Shown: piece by piece, positions 60,114 to 64,000 of the stretch | How the letters are laid out: every line of letters starts with the position of its first letter | Position numbering within the stretch: the first letter of the stretch is position 1 | Assembly: GCA_965214955.1 (NCBI GenBank) | Contig: CBDCCU010000015.1 | Coordinates: 1-64,000, forward strand | Reading direction: 5' to 3' | Length of the DNA stretch: 64,000 bases | DNA from: Aliikangiella sp965214955 | GTDB lineage: Bacteria > Pseudomonadota > Gammaproteobacteria > Enterobacterales > Kangiellaceae | The notes under the pieces: generated by a model | What the model was told of the DNA's origin: nothing | Seen by the model: the letters and a program-made list of their open reading frames with translations, nothing else | Databases searched by the model: none | Made by a program: the position numbers and the translations under genes

Positions 60114-62798
60114 ATGGTAAAAACACATCAATTAAAGATCTCAAATCAATTAAAAATGCCAAACAGAGTTGCAAGGGCTGTTTGCGGGGCATTAATAGCA
60201 AGTAGCTTTTCACTTGTGGCAGTTGCCCAAGAAGAAAATGAAAACGATTCTGAACTTGAAGAAGTGGTTGTTACAGGCAGTCGCCTTCAAGGGAGCGCAC
60301 AAGCAGTTTTAGAAGAAAGAAAAAACCAAGCTTTTGTGGCTGATATTTTAGGCTCTGATCAAATTTCAAGAACCGGTGACGGCGATGCAGCTTCGGCGCT
60401 GCGTCGTGTTACGGGTTTAACCTTAGTCGATGGTAAATTTATTTATATTCGCGGTTTAGGTGAGCGTTATTCTGCCACCTTACTCGATGGCTTCACCGTG
60501 CCATCACCTGATCCAACTCGTACGGTATTACCGCTCGATTTATTTCCATCGTCAATTATCGAAAGCTTAAATGTGCAAAAAGCTTATTCGCCTGAGCTAC
60601 CTGCTCACTTTGCTGGTGGTAATGTAAACATTCGCATTAAGTCTATTCCTAATGAGCCAATTTTATCTATTGGTGGTGACTTGGGGCTAAATTCTAATAA
60701 TTCTGGTAGTTCACCTTGGTATTCAGGTGGCAGTGACGATGCTTTCGGCCGCGATGATGATACTCGTGCATTACCCAATTTATTTACCCAAGCTTTTGCC
60801 AATGATGGCATTAATAGTATTCCCAACGAAGATGCGGTTACATTATTAGGCTCGCTAAATCGTGATATTAGTGCAGAAAATGAATCGGCCGATCCTAACT
60901 ATGGTATTAACTTTACTTGGGGTGATAGGCTCGATATGGATAATGGCTCTGAGTTAGGGTTTTTATCGGCGATTTCTTACAAAAATGAGTGGGATTTCAG
61001 TGAAGAGCGTAACGTTAATAACTTGGCTCGTACTAGTGATGGTGTTCGCATTAACGAGTTTGCCGATGGCCCTTCTACCGAGCATAATGTAAAGTTTAGC
61101 GCCATGGTAAATGTTGGTTATAACTTTAACGAAAACCATAAGTTTGAGCTTAACAATATTTTACTAAGAGATACTCGTGATCGCTTAAGAAATCGTTTAT
61201 TAGAGTCAACCAACACTATTAACGAACCTAATGATGAAAGGCGTCAACTCGATATTACCTATGAAGAGCGAGAAATGATTTCGCATCAGCTTAAAGGGAC
61301 ACACAATTTCCCCGAGTGGAAAAACTTAGGGGTCGATTGGTACTATTCAACCAGTACTGCCGAGCGTGTTGCACCTGGGGGCTTAGAAGCATTTTTCCGT
61401 GTTAACATCGAAGATGGTGTGCGAAGTGAACGTTTAGCTTCTGATGTTGATACGCTATACCTTTTCCAAAACCTAGAAGATGAAGCCGAAAACTATGGTG
61501 CTAATTTTTCAGTGCCATTCTTTTTTGATGATTTTAGTGTTGAGCTAAAAGCCGGCGCCGATTTTGTTGAAAAAGACCGTGCCGCAGAAAATATCGAAAT
61601 TGCCATTCAAACCTTTGCAATCCCTTCGGTGTATTTACAAGGTAGCGACTATTCACAAATTCTATCTGATTCAAACCTAGCACAGCCTGATTTTACCGTG
61701 CGCTTAGATGATAGAACCACTGGTGGTGATAAATACCGTGCGGCAACATTAAACGACTCTTACTATTTTCTAGCTGATTTTGAAGTGGGTGCTCACTGGC
61801 GATTTACTGGTGGTGTTCGTTATGAAGACTTCCGCCAAATTTCAGTGCCGTTTCAGGAGCATAGTGAATTTTTTGACGTAGAAAACGACGAGCTTCAAAA
61901 TCTGCTATTTGCCGAAGACGAATGGTTTCCTTCTATTGCGGCCACTTACATTGTCGATAGCGAAATGCAATGGCGTTTTAACTACAGTCAAACCGCAATT
62001 CGCCCCGACTTAAGAGATATTTCAACCAGTTTTTATATCGATCCACTCACTGAATTTTTAGTGCGCGGTTCAACCTCGTTACAAAGCTCAATTATTGACA
62101 ACTTTGATGCACGTTTTGAGTGGTATATGGAAACAGGCAATAACTTATCGGTTGCATTTTTTGCTAAAGATATTCAAAACCCTATCGAAATGATTGAACT
62201 GCCAAGTGCAACAGAAGGGGCTCCTCAACTGTTAACCGCTAATGCGCAAGAAGGTGAAATTATTGGGGTAGAATTTGAATTTTTAAAGGATTTCACCTTC
62301 TTAGGCGATGAATATGCCAACTACTTTATGTCGGGCAACTTAACGGTTTCAGATTCAGAAGTGAGTATTTGCTCCGATGCTAATCCAGACACATTGTGTT
62401 TGTTTGAAGAGCAATTAAAAGATGCTCTAAATACGTCTGAAAATGTAACCAATGTTATTACTAATAATACGCGCCGATTAATTGGTCATTCTGAATGGGT
62501 TGTAAATATGCAGTTTGGTTGGGATTCTCAAGATAATGAGCATGCCGCCACGTTAGTTTATAACGTATTTGGCCCGCGAATTATTATTCCTGGTGTAAGC
62601 GGATTTGAAGATGCCGAAGAAAAATCATTTCATTCTTTAGACTTAGTTTACACTTGGTATCCAACCTTTGACTCTACCGTTAAGGTTCAGGTTAAAAATT
62701 TATTAGGTGAAGATAAAATTATTGAACAAGAAGGTGTTGATATTCTTAAAGAGACTGTTGGTACTGAATTGTCACTAAGTTTTACTACTAATTTTTAG
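60114..62798 (+). CDS. TonB-dependent outer-membrane receptor
   Basis: An ~894-residue receptor. Signal peptide (RAVCGALIASSFSLVAVAQEE), TonB box-like ELEEVVVTGSR, a plug domain with DQISRTGDGDAASALRRVTG, FIYIRGLGERYSATLLDGF, DPTRTVLPLDLFPSSIIESL and AYSPELPAHFAGGNV, then a 22-strand barrel ending in SLSFTTNF with a terminal phenylalanine. The plug type (IRGLGERYS..LLDG..PSPDPTR) is a well-defined TonB receptor class often found with a partner surface protein. ATG at 60114 has GGAG eight bases upstream; the frame is open from 60099. Ligand unknown; the Pho-box context suggests a phosphorus source. Confidence 0.95.
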   Translation: MVKTHQLKISNQLKMPNRVARAVCGALIASSFSLVAVAQEENENDSELEEVVVTGSRLQGSAQAVLEERKNQAFVADILGSDQISRTGDGDAASALRRVTGLTLVDGKFIYIRGLGERYSATLLDGFTVPSPDPTRTVLPLDLFPSSIIESLNVQKAYSPELPAHFAGGNVNIRIKSIPNEPILSIGGDLGLNSNNSGSSPWYSGGSDDAFGRDDDTRALPNLFTQAFANDGINSIPNEDAVTLLGSLNRDISAENESADPNYGINFTWGDRLDMDNGSELGFLSAISYKNEWDFSEERNVNNLARTSDGVRINEFADGPSTEHNVKFSAMVNVGYNFNENHKFELNNILLRDTRDRLRNRLLESTNTINEPNDERRQLDITYEEREMISHQLKGTHNFPEWKNLGVDWYYSTSTAERVAPGGLEAFFRVNIEDGVRSERLASDVDTLYLFQNLEDEAENYGANFSVPFFFDDFSVELKAGADFVEKDRAAENIEIAIQTFAIPSVYLQGSDYSQILSDSNLAQPDFTVRLDDRTTGGDKYRAATLNDSYYFLADFEVGAHWRFTGGVRYEDFRQISVPFQEHSEFFDVENDELQNLLFAEDEWFPSIAATYIVDSEMQWRFNYSQTAIRPDLRDISTSFYIDPLTEFLVRGSTSLQSSIIDNFDARFEWYMETGNNLSVAFFAKDIQNPIEMIELPSATEGAPQLLTANAQEGEIIGVEFEFLKDFTFLGDEYANYFMSGNLTVSDSEVSICSDANPDTLCLFEEQLKDALNTSENVTNVITNNTRRLIGHSEWVVNMQFGWDSQDNEHAATLVYNVFGPRIIIPGVSGFEDAEEKSFHSLDLVYTWYPTFDSTVKVQVKNLLGEDKIIEQEGVDILKETVGTELSLSFTTNF

Positions 62799-62800
62799 CT

Positions 62801-62950
62801 GGATGTTAACCCTTCTCTAACTCTCCCTAACCCTCTCTTTCAAAAGAGAGGGGATGTTTTTTTACTCCCTCTCCCTTTGGGACTCCTACACGGATGTAGG
62901 TGATACAGCAAAGCAGGAGCAATTGCCGAGAGGGCTGGGGAGAGGGGATT
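62801..62950. repeat. CTCCCT/GAGAGGG-type intergenic repeat with nested insert
   Basis: A pyrimidine-rich arm (ccctctcc...ctccctctcc) and a purine arm (gagagggctggggagagggg) form a long inverted structure. Between them sits a 40-50 base segment with its own inverted ends (ctcctacacggatgtagg, and ctcct/aggag outside it). This looks like one dispersed repeat inserted into another. Confidence 0.6.
62831..62859 (+). terminator. Terminator after the TonB receptor gene
   Basis: CCCTCTCTTT-CA-AAAGAGAGGG with GATGTTTTTTT behind it: 10-bp stem with a 2-base loop and a T run. Confidence 0.7.
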
Positions 62951-63306
62951 GGAACTGTAAGTGATTTTAGTTTGTAGCCTCGATTTTAATCGAGGTTTAT
63001 TTTATTGGTTACCACCATAATTAAAAGCTTAAACCCATGCTTGTGTTGCAAGCAACTCCATCAATCAATATTTGAATCCATGCTGAGAAAACTACGTGAA
63101 AAGTAGTAAATTTAATAATAAATCAAATCTTGTCAAAAAGTTGAAACATTCACAGTCTACAATGCTTTTTTGAAAAAATTTAGGGTTATTGTTTTTATCT
63201 TTAAAAAGCAATTTCTAGCAGATTGGAATGATTAGTTGGTCACCTCCGATAGATCAACCAATCAAACTTAACATGGATGTTTAACTTAATTTGAGGTTAT
63301 TAACAA
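62951..63306. other. Leader region of the DUF3450 gene
   Basis: 356 bases. It contains the terminator at 62978-63003, and an imperfect 12-bp inverted repeat, gattagttggtc (63230-63241) and gatcaaccaatc (63252-63263), about 45 bases before the DUF3450 start, which may be an operator. No coding sequence and no Pho box were seen. Confidence 0.5.
62978..63003. terminator. Hairpin with T-rich tail
   Basis: CCTCGAT-TTTA-ATCGAGG followed by TTTATTTTATT. A second terminator behind the TonB receptor gene. Confidence 0.7.
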
Positions 63307-64000
63307 ATGAATAAGATGTTGGGTAAATTAATTGTCCCTTCAATAATTATAGCAAGCGCGTCAATTGCTTCACATACCGTGATTGCAGATACATTAAAAC
63401 CTGTGGTTGAAAAAAGTGTGCAGATTAATCAGTCTGCTGTTAAGTCACAACAAAAAATTGATCGATTAGCTGAGCAAATTGACAATAAATTATTAGAGTT
63501 TAAATCGGTGACTAAAGAAACCGAAGGCTTAAATATTTATAACCAACAAATGCAAAAGCAAATTGAAAATCAATTGCTAGAAATGTCTAACCTTAATGAG
63601 TCAATTGATAAAGTAAGCATTATCGAAAGACAAATCACCCCATTAATGCTGCGTATGATTTCAGGTATTGAAGAGTTTATTAAACTGGATGTGCCGTTTC
63701 AAAAAGCTGACCGTTTAGAGCGTGTTGAGCGCTTAAAAAGCACTATGGATAGAGCCGATGTTTCGGTGGCAGAAAAATTCCGCCAAGTGTTAGAAGCACT
63801 GCAAATTGAATTAGATTACGGTAGAACCCTTAAAGCCTACCAAGACACTTTTAAGTTAAATGGTGTTGAACAACCAGTTAACTTTTTGCGCGTTGGCCGA
63901 GTTGGTTTTTACTATCAGTCAACCGATAAAAAACAACAAGGTGTTTGGAGCGCGGCAAATAATCAATGGCAAGAACTTGGATCAGAATATTCAACTCGTA
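63307..64000 (+). CDS. DUF3450 family periplasmic coiled-coil protein, 5' part
   Basis: 231 residues up to the window edge, no stop yet. It has a signal peptide (IVPSIIIASASIASHTVIA), then a long coiled coil (KIDRLAEQIDNKLLEFKSVT) and the DUF3450 core: ITPLMLRMISGIEEFIKLDVPF, ERLKSTMDRADVSVAEKFRQ, YGRTLKAYQDTF, FLRVGRVGFYYQSTD. DUF3450 genes usually open an operon with a long MotA/TolQ/ExbB protein, ExbB, ExbD, TonB and a TPR protein (a TonB2-type system). Such an operon would energise the receptor encoded upstream, but lies beyond the window. Confidence 0.9.
   Translation, partial: MNKMLGKLIVPSIIIASASIASHTVIADTLKPVVEKSVQINQSAVKSQQKIDRLAEQIDNKLLEFKSVTKETEGLNIYNQQMQKQIENQLLEMSNLNESIDKVSIIERQITPLMLRMISGIEEFIKLDVPFQKADRLERVERLKSTMDRADVSVAEKFRQVLEALQIELDYGRTLKAYQDTFKLNGVEQPVNFLRVGRVGFYYQSTDKKQQGVWSAANNQWQELGSEYSTR

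Overview
The window is an AT-rich piece of a gammaproteobacterial chromosome, most likely from a marine member of the Alteromonadales or a neighbouring order. The spoT-ridA-trmH order, an A1-type cytochrome oxidase cluster, full-length plsB, ubiC-ubiA and TonB/DUF3450 genes fit that group. This placement is an inference from gene content. I saw no rRNA, tRNA or CRISPR array.

Layout. 1-4.2 kb: 3' part of spoT, ridA, trmH, a rhodanese-methyltransferase fusion and an orphan ParA-like ATPase. 4.2-8 kb: a lysine/alanine-rich H1-like protein, a DUF3530 protein and a thioesterase on the minus strand, then an ECF sigma factor with a probable membrane anti-sigma factor. 8-17 kb: a complete aa3/caa3 oxidase cluster (coxB with fused cytochrome c, coxA, ctaG, coxC, a DUF2909 gene, SURF1, a CxxxC membrane protein, ctaA, cyoE, SCO). 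17-26.5 kb: EnvZ-like kinase without OmpR, a PrlF-tail ORF, FosA-like glyoxalase, TPR-GGDEF cyclase, plsB, and a decarboxylase/acyl-CoA ligase pair of the exosortase-associated type. 26.5-31.8 kb: an accessory stretch of unknown small genes, two GFA-type zinc proteins, LysE and a fossil relBE locus not covered by any intact gene. 31.8-42 kb: proBA, ada plus a 2OG-Fe(II) oxygenase, two frameshifted genes, a MATE pump with a possible leader-peptide attenuator, NYN and GNAT genes, a 268-bp MITE-like element, then a Dph6-like, GFA and cupin operon. 42-47.5 kb: a HAMP-GAF protein, a diguanylate cyclase, FliL, rubredoxin, ubiCA and a receiver protein. 47.6-53.1 kb: a minus-strand kynurenine-pathway operon. 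53.5-55.6 kb: a frameshifted M28 peptidase and a Uma2 nuclease. 55.7-64 kb: a Pho-box promoter, a 1365-residue triplicated beta-helix lipoprotein, a TonB-dependent receptor and the start of a DUF3450 gene.

The most interesting candidate system is the last region. A textbook Pho box with correct spacing to a -10 element precedes the triplicated surface lipoprotein, its TonB receptor and the first gene of a probable ExbB/TonB energising operon. Together they suggest a phosphate-starvation uptake machine whose lipoprotein repeats are being homogenised by gene conversion.

Five genes (a PEP-mutase-family gene, GST, a cyclase/formamidase with two events, ACMSD, an M28 peptidase) carry six frameshifts in total. 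Every one is a one-base gain in a short homopolymer. That uniform direction points to consensus sequence errors rather than real gene decay.
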